Shown: positions 27,548 to 36,000 of the stretch, one piece after another
How the letters are laid out: every line of letters starts with the position of its first letter
Numbering within the stretch: position 1 is the first letter of the stretch
DNA from: Elioraea sp.
Lineage (GTDB): Bacteria > Pseudomonadota > Alphaproteobacteria > Acetobacterales > Acetobacteraceae
DNA: 64,000 nt
Direction: 5' to 3'
Assembly (NCBI RefSeq): GCF_022842375.1
Contig: NZ_JALHPR010000001.1
Coordinates: 308,314 to 372,313 of the forward strand
Program-made: the position numbers and the translations under genes
The notes under the pieces: generated by a model
Databases searched by the model: none
What the model was told of the DNA's origin: nothing
What the model saw: the letters and a program-made list of their open reading frames with translations, nothing else

Positions 27548-28669
27548 ATGACACCGCTCGCGGGGCTCACCGTTCTGACTCTGGAACAGGCGGTGGCCGC
27601 ACCGTTCCTGTCCTGCAAGCTCGCCGACGCAGGCGCACGCGTGATCAAGGTCGAACGCGCGGAAGGCGATTTCGCGCGCGGCTACGATGATTATGCGAAG
27701 GGCATGTCGAGCTACTTCGTCTGGCTCAACCGCGGCAAGGAAAGCCTCGTCGCCGACATCAAGAACCGCGATGACGCAGCGCTGCTGCACCGCATCCTCG
27801 CCCGCGCCGACGTGTTCATCCAGAACCTCGCGCCAGGGGCCGCGGCACGCGCGGGCTTCGGCTCAGCCGCGCTGCGCGAGAGATACCCCCGCCTGATCAC
27901 GGTCGACATCTCCGGCTACGGCGAGGACGGCGAATACGCGTCGATGAAGGCCTATGATCTTCTGGTCCAGGCGGAAACCGCGCTCGCCGCCGTCAGCGGC
28001 CGTCCGGAAGGGCCTGGCCGCGTCGGCGCCTCGGTGTGCGACATCGCCTGCGGCATGGGCGGCTATGCGGCCGTGCTCGAGGCGCTGATCCAGCGCGGCA
28101 TCACGGGGAAGGGCACGGGCATCGCCGTCTCGCTGTTCGATGGCATGGCTGACTGGATGAACGTGCCGCTGCTCACCTACGAGGGAACGGGCAGGGCGCC
28201 GCCGCGCGTCGGCCTCGCCCACCCCTCGATCGCGCCCTATGGCGTGTTCCGCCTCGCCGATGGCGGGCAGGTGCTGATTAGCATCCAGAACGAGCGCGAA
28301 TGGGTGAATTTCTGCCGCGGTGTGATGCTGGACGAGGGCTTCGCCTCCAACCCGCTCTTTGCCACCAACGTGCTGAGGGTGAGGAACCGCCCGGCCCTGG
28401 AGGACGAGGTGGGCCGGGTGTTCGGCAGTCTCGACCGTGCCGGCATCACCGCGCGGCTGAATGCTGCCGGAACGGCCTTCGGCTTCGTGAACGAGGTGGC
28501 GGATTTCGCTAAGCACCCGGCACTTCGCCGCATCACCGTCGCGACACCCGGCGGCGAGGTGGCTTATGCCGCCCCGCCCGCGCGCTGGGCCGAGGGGATT
28601 CGCAGCTACGGCGCCGTGCCGGCCATCGGCCAGCACGGCGATCGCATCAGGGCGGAGTTTGCCGGCTGA
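27548..28669 (+). CDS. CaiB/BaiF-type CoA transferase
   Basis: A 373-residue class III CoA transferase. The N-terminal LTVLTLEQAVAAPFLSCKLADAGARVIKVER is diagnostic. The catalytic Asp lies in the YDLLVQAETALAAVSG segment, and the glycine-rich VCDIACGMGGYAAVLEALIQR follows. ATG 27548 lies 15 bases after the acyl-CoA dehydrogenase stop, indicating an operon. It moves CoA from a donor such as succinyl-CoA onto a dicarboxylic or hydroxy acid via an aspartyl anhydride. Related enzymes act on succinyl/mesaconyl/citramalyl substrates; which applies here is not visible. Confidence 0.9.
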   Translation: MTPLAGLTVLTLEQAVAAPFLSCKLADAGARVIKVERAEGDFARGYDDYAKGMSSYFVWLNRGKESLVADIKNRDDAALLHRILARADVFIQNLAPGAAARAGFGSAALRERYPRLITVDISGYGEDGEYASMKAYDLLVQAETALAAVSGRPEGPGRVGASVCDIACGMGGYAAVLEALIQRGITGKGTGIAVSLFDGMADWMNVPLLTYEGTGRAPPRVGLAHPSIAPYGVFRLADGGQVLISIQNEREWVNFCRGVMLDEGFASNPLFATNVLRVRNRPALEDEVGRVFGSLDRAGITARLNAAGTAFGFVNEVADFAKHPALRRITVATPGGEVAYAAPPARWAEGIRSYGAVPAIGQHGDRIRAEFAG

Positions 28670-28798
28670 TCAGACGAGGGTCGTGATGATCGGCAGCGAC
28701 GAGGTGGTCGGCGCCGGCGGCGGCGCCTCGTTGCACGGGCCGGCCAGGGCCGGCAGCGCGACGGTGACGAAAAGGGCGGCGGCAAGGATCATGCGCAT
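28670..28798 (-). CDS. Small predicted secreted peptide (42 aa)
   Basis: A 42-codon frame beginning MRMILAAALFVTVALPALAG, a convincing signal peptide with an Ala-x-Ala cleavage site. A 23-residue mature part with one Cys and many Pro/Thr/Ser follows. GGAG lies about 10 bases upstream. Its stop abuts that of the convergent CoA-transferase gene. No function is recognised. It could be a chance frame, though a clean signal peptide in so short an ORF argues otherwise. Confidence 0.45.
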   Translation of the reverse strand: MRMILAAALFVTVALPALAGPCNEAPPPAPTTSSLPIITTLV

Positions 28799-28868
28799 GG
28801 GGGGTGTGCTCCGAGCGTCGTCGGGGATCGTCCCGAGCCCGGATTGACGCACAAGGCCAAGGAGCAAC

Positions 28869-29690
28869 TCAAGGGCTTCTTCGCAATGCAGTGACGCCTT
28901 GGCCCCCGACGCCCTGGCTCGTTGCACTCCGTGCCGGGGCGGGTGGTGCGAAGGCAGGCGGGATCGGCGCGGCGCGGTAGGCATCGAGGCCACGGCCGAG
29001 CGCGGCCTGCTGCATCCGCCCCATCCCACCATTGGGCAACACCCTGCCCGGCCCTCCGGAGTGTGCCGCTGGCCTGGCTGCCCAGGCGGCCAGCTGTGCC
29101 TGGCGGAACTCGTCGTTTGCGATTCGCTGCTCGTCAGGCCACGCCGCCATCACCCGGCGCTGGTAGGCGGTGCCGAATTCCGGCGTGTGCGAGTGGTAGT
29201 TCGCCGCCGCCTGCAGCCAGTTCTTCGATGTCTCCTGGAGGGAGGAGAGGAAGCGCGCGGCATAGTCGGCATTCTTCGCCGGGTCGAACGCATCGTCGAG
29301 ATTGGCGAAGGCATTCGGGTGGTGGCGGAGGTTGATCTGCATGCACCCGACATCGATCGAGCGCATGCCCTCCGCCTGGAGCTGCCGGACGGTGGCGATC
29401 GCCTCTGCCTTGGTGGGGAAGAACTGCCCACGTCCCTCGGCATTGATGGTCCACGGCCAGGGGCCGAAATTGCCGCTTGCCGGGTCACGCCTGCCGCTCT
29501 CGACGCGGCCGATCGCCGAAAGCAGCGCCTGGGGGATGCCGTGCGTCCGCTCCGCCGTGCGGATGGCAGCGCGGCACAACCGTGATTGGTCCTCGTCCTG
29601 CGCCGGACGGGCGGACGGGTTGGCGGCGGCGTCGCCTGCGACCGCGAGCAGTGCGAGAAGGGCGGAGGAAAGGGTGCGGAGCGTGTTCAT
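28869..29690 (-). CDS. Lytic transglycosylase domain protein (SLT fold)
   Basis: A 273-residue exported protein. ATG 29690 (MNTLRTLSSALLALLAVAG) begins a signal peptide ending near DAAANP. The lysozyme-like domain shows the catalytic Glu in LLSAIGRVESGRRDP, then GPWPWTINAEGRG, VGCMQINLRHHP and AANYHSHTPEFGTAYQRRV. The C-terminal 80 residues are Ala/Gly/Pro-rich and probably disordered. Such enzymes cleave peptidoglycan glycan strands with anhydro-muramic acid formation, often to make room for envelope machines. No secretion or flagellar genes are adjacent, so its specific role is unknown. Confidence 0.88.
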   Translation of the reverse strand: MNTLRTLSSALLALLAVAGDAAANPSARPAQDEDQSRLCRAAIRTAERTHGIPQALLSAIGRVESGRRDPASGNFGPWPWTINAEGRGQFFPTKAEAIATVRQLQAEGMRSIDVGCMQINLRHHPNAFANLDDAFDPAKNADYAARFLSSLQETSKNWLQAAANYHSHTPEFGTAYQRRVMAAWPDEQRIANDEFRQAQLAAWAARPAAHSGGPGRVLPNGGMGRMQQAALGRGLDAYRAAPIPPAFAPPAPARSATSQGVGGQGVTALRRSP

Positions 29691-29855
29691 GCCCTGGCCA
29701 ACGCAACCGCCGTGCCAGGAGGCGCCGCACCCGGCCGGCGCGTGAACGCCGGAACGACAACTCCACTGACCCATGCAGACCGCTCAGTGCCCCATGCGTT
29801 TGCTGCAGTGCAAAAAGACCTTGTGGTTCATGTGGGCGCTGAATACATTGTGCAG

Positions 29856-29942
29856 CGCAGCACGGCCGCTACGGCGGCAGTGCTGTCTTTCTTGGACGTT
29901 TCCTCCCTAAACTTGGCCACCCTCGCGGGTGGCCATTTTTTT
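29856..29942 (+). ncRNA. Candidate small RNA with CCUCC loop and intrinsic terminator
   Basis: A strong plus-strand terminator at 29915-29942 is not preceded by any plus-strand protein gene; both flanking genes are on the minus strand. Just upstream, GTTT and AAAC (29898-29912) form a short stem exposing a CCTCCCT loop, an anti-Shine-Dalgarno element seen in several alphaproteobacterial sRNA families. A plausible promoter is TTGTGG (29821) with TACATT (29844), 17-base spacing, giving a transcript of about 87 nt. The 5' end is a guess. Confidence 0.5.
29915..29942 (+). terminator. Strong Rho-independent terminator, no upstream gene
   Basis: GGCCACCC and GGGTGGCC form a perfect 8-bp stem with a TCGC loop, followed by A and seven T. 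It works only in the plus direction and is the main evidence for the small RNA. Confidence 0.85.
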
Positions 29943-29950
29943 GTTCAGGC

Positions 29951-30538
29951 TCAGGGCGTTCCGCGCCGATGTGCCGGCGGGCCGGCGGGAACGCCCGCCG
30001 CGCCCTCGCCAAGCGCGCGCTGCATCAGCACGCTGTCGACCCAGCGGCCGAACTTGAAGCCGATCGCCTCCACGCGCCCGACCTCGCGGAAGCCGCACGC
30101 CCTGTGGGCCCCGATCGAGCCAGCATTGCCGCTGTCACCGATCACCGCGACCATCTGGCGATAGCCGAGCGTGGCGGCATGCGCGACCAGCGCGGCGATC
30201 AACTGCCGGCCGATTCCCCGCCCGCCCTGGCCAGGGGCCACATAGACGCTGTCCTCCACCGTGTAGCGATAGGCGCTGCGCGGCCGGTAGAGCGCGAGAT
30301 AGGCGTAGCCGAGCACCCTGTCGGACCCGTCGACGGCGACGAGCCAGGGCATGCCGGCCGCCAGCACCGCGGCGCGGCGCCCGGAAAACTCCTCGAGGTT
30401 CGGCGGATCGTCCTCGAAGCTGGCAAGCCCGGTCATCACGTGGTGGCGGTAGATCGCGTGCGCTGGTGCCACGTCGGCATCGGTCGACGGCCGCAGCGTC
30501 AGCGTGCCGGCGAGGGGGGGCGTCATCTCGGTGTTCAT
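29951..30538 (-). CDS. GNAT N-acetyltransferase (phosphinothricin acetyltransferase-like)
   Basis: A 195-residue acetyltransferase. ATG 30538 (MNTEMTPPLAG) is a reasonable start; an in-frame ATG 51 bases upstream is the alternative, and neither has a strong ribosome site. The core begins LTLRPSTDADVAPAHAIYRHHV. The acetyl-CoA loop is APGQGGRGIGRQLIAALV, followed by the SGNAGSIGAHRACGFREVG stretch seen in the Pat/Bar/MnaT subgroup. That subgroup acetylates phosphinothricin, methionine sulfone or similar amino-acid analogues. The cytoplasmic target here is unknown. It is followed on the same strand by no close partner; the N-formylglutamate amidohydrolase lies upstream. Confidence 0.85.
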   Translation of the reverse strand: MNTEMTPPLAGTLTLRPSTDADVAPAHAIYRHHVMTGLASFEDDPPNLEEFSGRRAAVLAAGMPWLVAVDGSDRVLGYAYLALYRPRSAYRYTVEDSVYVAPGQGGRGIGRQLIAALVAHAATLGYRQMVAVIGDSGNAGSIGAHRACGFREVGRVEAIGFKFGRWVDSVLMQRALGEGAAGVPAGPPAHRRGTP

Positions 30539-30599
30539 GGGCGTCTGGTCCGGAAGGGCTGGTTGATCGGCGAGGCTTGGTGCGGGCATGTCGCCCGGG

Positions 30600-31508
30600 T
30601 CAGCCTCGTCGGAGCATCGACCAGTCCTCGGCCGCGAGAGCGGTGATTACCGCCTCGAGGCGGACGCGGAGCGGGGCGAACCCGCCGTTCCGCGCGATAC
30701 GCTCCTCGTCCATGTAAAGGCTGCGCGCGATCTCGATCTGCACGGCATGCACGCCATCGCGTGGGCGGCCGTAGTGGCGGGTGACGAAGCCGCCCGCGTA
30801 GGGGTCGTTCCGGCGCACGGTGAAGCCGGCATCGAGCAGCCGATCCTCGATCCGCCGCATCGCCAGCGGCGAGGCCGCCGTGCCATGCGCATCGCCCAGC
30901 ACGATGTCAGGCTGGCGGTGCCGCGCCTGGCCTGGCAGGGCAGGCATGGAGTGGCAGTCGATCAGGAGGCAGGCGCCGAAACGCTCGCGAGTCGCCGCGA
31001 TCAGGGCGGCCAACGCGTCGTGGTAGGGCTGCCAGCAGGCCGCGATGCGCGCCTCTGCCTCGGCGAATGAAAGCTTGCGGCGGTAGATCGTCTCGCCGGT
31101 CGCGACCACGCGGGCGATGGTGCCGAGGCCGGCGCCGACGCGCGGGCTCGCCGCGTTGACGTAGCCGGGCAGCGCATCGTCGAACATCGCTGGGTCAAGC
31201 TCCCACGGCTCGCGGTTGGCGTCGCAGAAGGCGCGGGGGAAGAGGGCGTGGATCAGCGGGCAGCCCTGCCGGGGAGCGGCCTCGAACAGTTCCTCGACGA
31301 AACTGTCCTCGCTGCGGCGGAGCGCGTGCGGGTCGAGTCTCGCCGCGGCGATGAACTCCGCGGGATAGCTCCGCCCCGAATGCGCCGAGGCGAAAACGAG
31401 CGGTGCCGCCTGCGCCATGGGCGCGAGCACGGCATAGGGCCGCTCGGGGCTCAGGGTCCGGTGCTGCTCGGCTGGGAGGGGCAGATCCATCGGCACTGAT
31501 GAAAGCAT
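30600..31508 (-). CDS. N-formylglutamate amidohydrolase family protein
   Basis: A 302-residue Zn-dependent hydrolase of the HutG/N-formylglutamate deformylase fold. Motifs: FASAHSGRSYP near residue 40, DPHALRRSEDSFVEELF, ALFPRAFCDANREPWELDP, ETIYRRKLSF, LLIDCHSMP and VQIEIARSLYMDE, which carry the metal and substrate ligands. The start may be 31508 or the in-frame ATG 31490 (MDLPLPAEQ). The reaction gives glutamate plus formate, the last step of one histidine-degradation route. No hut genes lie nearby, so another N-formyl or amide substrate is possible. Confidence 0.88.
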   Translation of the reverse strand: MLSSVPMDLPLPAEQHRTLSPERPYAVLAPMAQAAPLVFASAHSGRSYPAEFIAAARLDPHALRRSEDSFVEELFEAAPRQGCPLIHALFPRAFCDANREPWELDPAMFDDALPGYVNAASPRVGAGLGTIARVVATGETIYRRKLSFAEAEARIAACWQPYHDALAALIAATRERFGACLLIDCHSMPALPGQARHRQPDIVLGDAHGTAASPLAMRRIEDRLLDAGFTVRRNDPYAGGFVTRHYGRPRDGVHAVQIEIARSLYMDEERIARNGGFAPLRVRLEAVITALAAEDWSMLRRG

Positions 31509-31602
31509 CCATGATGGGGCGCTGTCATCCCGCCCGATCGCAGGGCTCGCCGATCGGGTGTGCTTGCACGCTGGAGCCGGCGAAGCTATAGCGGGCGCCG
31601 GC

Positions 31603-31677
31603 GGGCGCGTAGCTCAGCGGGAGAGCACCACCTTGACACGGTGGGGGTCACAGGTTCGATCCCTGTCGCGCCCACCA
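31603..31677 (+). tRNA. tRNA-Val (anticodon GAC)
   Basis: The acceptor stem GGGCGCG pairs with CGCGCCC, followed by discriminator A and encoded CCA. The D-arm is GCTC-agcggga-GAGC, the anticodon stem CCACC/GGTGG with loop TTGACAC (GAC, valine), and the T-arm has GGTTCGATCC. The gene is 75 nt. It sits between a minus-strand hydrolase gene and the TRAP operon. Confidence 0.95.
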
Positions 31678-31764
31678 CGCCACCCGCACGCCGTCGGCCC
31701 CCTTCCCGTTGACCATGGGCGCTGCCCGCCGTAAGCCTCGGCGACCACCCGGGAGGAACACATC

Positions 31765-32772
31765 ATGCGCGCAACACGCCGGACCATTCTCGCCACCTCG
31801 ATCGCGGCCCCCTTCGCCCTCGCGGCGCCCGCCACGCTGCGGGCGCAGCCGGCGCAAATGCGGCTGTCGCACCAGTACCCGCCAGGCCACCACATCGCGA
31901 GGGTGCTCGCCGCCTTCGCCGAGGAACTGAACGCCAAGAACGCCGGCATTACCGCGCAGGTGTTCCCGGCAGAGCAGCTCGCCAAGGTGGCCGAGAACTT
32001 CCCGGGCGTCGCGCGCGGTGCCTTCGAGGCGGCCGTTGCCACCAACTTCACCTGGGGAAACACCATCCCCGAGATGAGCGCGCCGACGATCCCGTTCCTG
32101 TTCACCGAGCTTGAGCGGATCAGGAAGTTCCCGGGCTCGGAAGCCGCGCAGTTCCTCGATGCCGCCACCGCGCGGCGTGCGGTGCGGTCGGTCGCGTGGC
32201 TCTTCACCACGCGCACCTCGATCTTCACATCGGGCCGGAAGCCGATCATCCAACTCGCCGACTTCCAGGGTCTCAAGATCCGCGGCATCAACCCGCTGAT
32301 CGACACAGGGCTTCGCGCCGTGGGCGCCGCCCCTGCAGCGACTCCTGCACCGGAAGTCGTCGGCGCGCTACAGTCTGGCGTTCTCGATGCAGGCCTGACG
32401 GACGTGTCGGCCGCCGTCAGCCGCCGCTTCTACGAGGTGCAGAAATTCGGTACCGTCACGCCGTTCTTCGGCGTGTTCACCCAGGTCTATGTGAACCCTC
32501 GCTTCTGGGACGGTCTGGCCGCCCCCGCTCGCGCTGCCCTCGAGGCCAGCCTCAAGAAGGCCGAGACGGAGGCGGTCACGGCGACGGAGGCGACGGCGTC
32601 TGCCGCTGTCGGCGAGCTTCGCGCCAAGGGCATGACCATCCACGTCCAGACGCCGGAGGAGCAGGCCACCTGGCGTGCGGCCATGCAGCCGCCGGTGATC
32701 GAGGCCTTCCGCCGCGCCGCGCCGGATGGGGCTGGCCGCATCCTCGACCTGCTCGGCGCCCTCTTGGCCTGA
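31765..32772 (+). CDS. TRAP transporter substrate-binding protein (DctP family)
   Basis: A 335-residue periplasmic solute-binding protein. A Tat/Sec-like leader MRATRRTILATSIAAPFALA is followed by MRLSHQYPPGHHIARVLAAFAEELNAK, the DctP opening. The conserved carboxylate-binding Arg lies within LADFQGLKIRGINPLID, and DAGLTDVSA follows. GGGAGGAACA lies upstream of ATG 31765. It captures an organic acid and delivers it to the two membrane subunits encoded directly downstream. TRAP systems import dicarboxylates, sialic acids, ectoine or similar compounds; the substrate is not decidable. The operon is probably transcribed from a promoter between the tRNA and this gene. Confidence 0.92.
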   Translation: MRATRRTILATSIAAPFALAAPATLRAQPAQMRLSHQYPPGHHIARVLAAFAEELNAKNAGITAQVFPAEQLAKVAENFPGVARGAFEAAVATNFTWGNTIPEMSAPTIPFLFTELERIRKFPGSEAAQFLDAATARRAVRSVAWLFTTRTSIFTSGRKPIIQLADFQGLKIRGINPLIDTGLRAVGAAPAATPAPEVVGALQSGVLDAGLTDVSAAVSRRFYEVQKFGTVTPFFGVFTQVYVNPRFWDGLAAPARAALEASLKKAETEAVTATEATASAAVGELRAKGMTIHVQTPEEQATWRAAMQPPVIEAFRRAAPDGAGRILDLLGALLA

Positions 32773-32816
32773 AGACCGGTCAGGCTGGGATGGGCGCGTG
32801 GCGTGCCGGAGGCCCG

Positions 32817-33356
32817 ATGCTGCACGCTGTCCGCCTGATCGAAAGCCTGGCCGCGCTTGTCAGCCGCACCGCGGCGGCGGTCGGTGCGGTCTCGGGCCTC
32901 ATCTGCTTCGTGCTCGTCTGCGCCTCGGTCGGCTATCGCTACTTCCTCGGCCAGCCACAGCCATGGATCGACCATGCCGCGGCATGGCTCGTCGTTGGCC
33001 TCGTCATGCTCGCTGCGGCCGAGACGCAGCGGCGCGAGGAGCATATCGGCGTCGAGGTGCTGACCAACCGGTTCCGCGGCCCTCTGCGCCGGGGCGCACG
33101 GATCCTCGGCGTTATCTCGGTCGTGGCGGTCGCGGCGATCCTGCTGCGCGAAGGCATCGAGACCGTCACGTTCACGAAGATGATCGGGATCGCCACCAAC
33201 ATTGAGGCCGTGCCGCTCTGGTGGCTGCATCTCCTGATCCCGGCCGGTGCGGCGCTCCTGCTCCTCGTCTCGGTGGCGCAACTCATCGTGCTGCTTGCGG
33301 GCGGCGAGCCGCGCGGGGCCGCGCCTCGCGACGACACGCCAGCCGCGACCGAGTGA
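32817..33356 (+). CDS. TRAP transporter small permease (DctQ)
   Basis: A 179-residue protein with four hydrophobic segments, the standard size for DctQ. Conserved LGQPQPWIDHAAAWLVVGLVML and RREEHIGVEVLTNRF mark the family. ATG 32817 (MLHAVRLIE) has GGAGG 4 bases upstream and is preferred over ATG 32790. It forms the membrane domain of the Na+- or H+-coupled TRAP importer with the large subunit whose gene starts 13 bases downstream. Confidence 0.9.
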   Translation: MLHAVRLIESLAALVSRTAAAVGAVSGLICFVLVCASVGYRYFLGQPQPWIDHAAAWLVVGLVMLAAAETQRREEHIGVEVLTNRFRGPLRRGARILGVISVVAVAAILLREGIETVTFTKMIGIATNIEAVPLWWLHLLIPAGAALLLLVSVAQLIVLLAGGEPRGAAPRDDTPAATE

Positions 33357-33369
33357 CGGTGCCGCCGCG

Positions 33370-34668
33370 ATGACCTTCCTCGCCACCCTCGCGGGGCTTC
33401 TCGTGCTGCTCTATCTCGGCGTGCCGATGTTCGCCGCAATGGTGCTGCTCTCGCTCGGCGTCCTCTGGGGCACCGAGGGCAACATCGCGACGCTTGGCGA
33501 GTTCGTGTTCGGCAAGCTCGACAGCTACCTGCTCGTCGCCGTGCCTCTGTTCATGCTGATGGCGCATTTCATGGTGCGCGGCCGCGTGGTCGATGACCTG
33601 TTCCACACCGCCCACACCATGCTTCGGCACGTCCGTGGCGGCGTCTGTGTCGCGACGGTCGCTGCCTGCACGGTGTTCGCGGCCATCTCCGGCTCATCGG
33701 TCGCGACGGCGCTGACCATCGGCAAGGTCGCGATCCCGCAGATGCTGCGCTACGGCGTGTCGCGGAAGGGCGCGTTCGGCGTCGTCGCCGGCGGCGGCAC
33801 GCTGGGCATCCTCATCCCGCCCTCGGCGCCGATGGTGCTGTACGCCTACGTGACGGAGGCCTCGGTCGGCGCGCTGTTCGCCGCTGGCGTGATCCCTGGG
33901 CTGATGATGGCGGCGATGTTCGCCCTCTATTCGGTCGTGACCGAGGGGCGGCCGAAGGCGGTGGGCGATGACGGCATCGCGCGCCCGCTGCCGCGCGCCT
34001 CTCTGGCCGAGATGGGCGGGGCGCTGCGCAAGAGCCTGTGGGCGCTGACCCTGCCGCCCTTCGTGCTGGGCGGCATCTACTTCGGCATCTTCACGCCGAC
34101 CGAGGCGGCCGGCACGGGCGCCCTCTGGGCACTGCTGCTCGCCGCCTTCGTCTACCGGCAGATGAGCCTCGCGGCGCTGTGGGACGGCGTGTCGGAGGCG
34201 ACACGCACCGCGGCGATGCTGTTCATGATCATCATCGGCGCGTCGCTCTACGGCTACATGCTGACGAAGCTCAACGCTCCGCAGGAGTTGACGCAGCTCG
34301 TTGTCAATCTCGGCCTCGGGCGCACCGGCTTCCTGCTGGCCATGGGCGTTCTGCTGTTCCTGCTCGGGCTGATCCTCGAGAGCTTCTCGATCATCCTGCT
34401 GACGACGCCCGCGATCCTGCCCGTGCTCGATGCGCTCGCGATCGACAAGGTGTGGTATGGCGTGCTGCTGACGCTCAATCTCGAGCTTGCGCTGATATCG
34501 CCGCCGGTGGCTCTCAACCTCGTGGTTATCAAGGCGATCACCGGCGCGCCGCTGTCGGAAGTGAACATGGCGGCGATCCCCTACATGGCGATGCTCGCCC
34601 TCGGCATCGTGCTGATCATCGCCTTCCCCGACATCGCGCTCTGGCTGCCGCGCGTCGCTGGATACTAG
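33370..34668 (+). CDS. TRAP transporter large permease (DctM)
   Basis: A 432-residue membrane protein with about twelve hydrophobic segments. It carries DctM hallmarks: LGVPMFAAMVLLSLGVLWG, TVFAAISGSSVATALTIG, GTLGILIPPSAPMVLYAY, FTPTEAAGTGALWALLLAA and the C-terminal ISPPVALNLVVIKAITGAP. It completes the TRAP operon. Its TAG stop is immediately abutted by the tail of a broken IS481-type transposase on the other strand; the two stop codons overlap in CTAG. The protein appears full length for the family, so the insertion or deletion seems to have spared it. Confidence 0.92.
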   Translation: MTFLATLAGLLVLLYLGVPMFAAMVLLSLGVLWGTEGNIATLGEFVFGKLDSYLLVAVPLFMLMAHFMVRGRVVDDLFHTAHTMLRHVRGGVCVATVAACTVFAAISGSSVATALTIGKVAIPQMLRYGVSRKGAFGVVAGGGTLGILIPPSAPMVLYAYVTEASVGALFAAGVIPGLMMAAMFALYSVVTEGRPKAVGDDGIARPLPRASLAEMGGALRKSLWALTLPPFVLGGIYFGIFTPTEAAGTGALWALLLAAFVYRQMSLAALWDGVSEATRTAAMLFMIIIGASLYGYMLTKLNAPQELTQLVVNLGLGRTGFLLAMGVLLFLLGLILESFSIILLTTPAILPVLDALAIDKVWYGVLLTLNLELALISPPVALNLVVIKAITGAPLSEVNMAAIPYMAMLALGIVLIIAFPDIALWLPRVAGY

Positions 34669-34973
34669 GTGTTTAGTCGTGGCATCTGGTGGAGCGGATT
34701 GAGAATGAAGCGTTCGGGCTCATTTGCCCACATCCTGCAGATGCATTTGTAGGGTGTGAGGCCTAGTAGGCGCTTGAGGTGTTTGCCGGAGTTGTAGGCG
34801 GCGATGAAGTCGTCGAGCTGTCGTCGCAGCTGATCGTGGCTGTCGCAGCGGAAGCGTTTTGCGGTGGCATCCCTGATGGTGTGGTTCATCTGGTCGACCT
34901 GGGCGATGGTCCAGGGATGGTTGATCGTGGTGAAGGGGTGCCCGATCCCATCGTCACGGCAGCGCATCGTGAA
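34665..34973 (-). pseudogene. IS481-family transposase, 3' fragment
   Basis: About 100 C-terminal residues of an IS481 DDE transposase: NHPWTIAQVDQMNHTIRDAT, FIAAYNSGKHLKRLLGLTPY and the end PERFILNPLHQMPRLNT. The catalytic Glu region is present but the N-terminal helix-turn-helix and the first catalytic residues are gone. The fragment is cut at about 34974 by the end of an IS3-type element. It cannot be active. Confidence 0.85.
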
Positions 34974-36000
34974 TGGAGCTGCCCCCATCAAACCGGACAT
35001 GCGGCTTGGTTAGCTGACTGCAGGGCGATGAACTCACGGGGCGAGCGCATGCGCAAGCCGCTGTGGGGGTGGATGGTGTTGTAATCCTCGAACTAGGCGG
35101 GGGTCTGCTGCAGGACGGAGATTGCGTCCGGCGTGGGGTTCAGGCGGGCATAGTCGCGCTTCAGGGTTTTGACGAAAGCCTCGCAGACGCCGTTGCTTTC
35201 GGGGCTCCGGACCCGCGTGAAGCACGGAACCAGGTTCAGCGCGGCGGCGAAGTCGGTCGTCTCTGCGGCGGTGTAGGCGGAGCCGTTTTACCGCCCTTCG
35301 GGCGTTGCCTTCGACTCAGCGAGCCACTGACGGGCTGCGGGGCGCGGATGGCATCGAAGCGGCGCTCGACGCAGTCGAGCATCATGTCGCGGATCATCTC
35401 GCCGGAGATGCCGCCGCCGGATGTGGCGACCCAGGCGATGATCTCGCGGCCGTGGGTGTCGATGGCAAAGGCGACGCGGACGACCTCGCCGTTCCAGCCG
35501 GGGATTTCGGAGCCGTCCGACGCTCCGCGCTGGTTCGAGACCGCGGCGGCGACGTTGCCCTCGTGCGTGCGGATGGCGCGGTTGATCGTCGTCATGACAC
35601 GGCGATAGCCGCAGGTCGGGCGCGCGTCGGTCGGCCAGGTTGGACCGGGCGACGCCGATCGTGCCGGCCACGGCTTTCACCGGGACCCATCGCGTGGCGG
35701 CGACGGCAAGCGCAGCGCAGGTTTTTTTGGGCGTGTCTGCTCCAGGGTCTTGCGCAGGATCTCGGTCTCTATGGTCTTGCGGCCGAGCGGGCGCTCAAGT
35801 TCGCGGACGCGGTTCTCGAGCTTCCGAACGCGGCTGACGAGGACGACCTCTTCGTCGGCCCTGACAGCCTAGTGCCCGCCCTCGGCCACGCGGCGCCTGC
35901 CCTGGAACTGCAGACTGGGGGGAGACGCCGTGGAGCCGGGCGACCGCGGAGACCGTCATGCTAAGCTGCATGGTCTGTTCGACCAGCCGGCCACAGCCTA
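34974..36000 (-). mobile_element. Degenerate IS3-family element (orfA and orfB remnants)
   Basis: The element begins at TGGAGCTGCCCCC (34974-34986), which resembles the terminal repeat of IS2-like IS3 elements. Read leftward, an orfA remnant (RLVEQTMQLSMTVSAVARLHG; a leucine-zipper part RKLENRVRELERPLGRK) is followed by orfB pieces (EGNVAAAVSNQRGASDGSEI, VAFAIDTHGREIIAWVAT, then GSAYTAAETTDFAAALNLV and FVKTLKRDYARL). OrfB is broken by an internal deletion near its start, a 44-base replacement at 35285-35328 containing a CGCCC-TTC-GGGCG hairpin, and a TAG stop at 35093-35095 where the family has Trp. Not functional. Confidence 0.8.
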
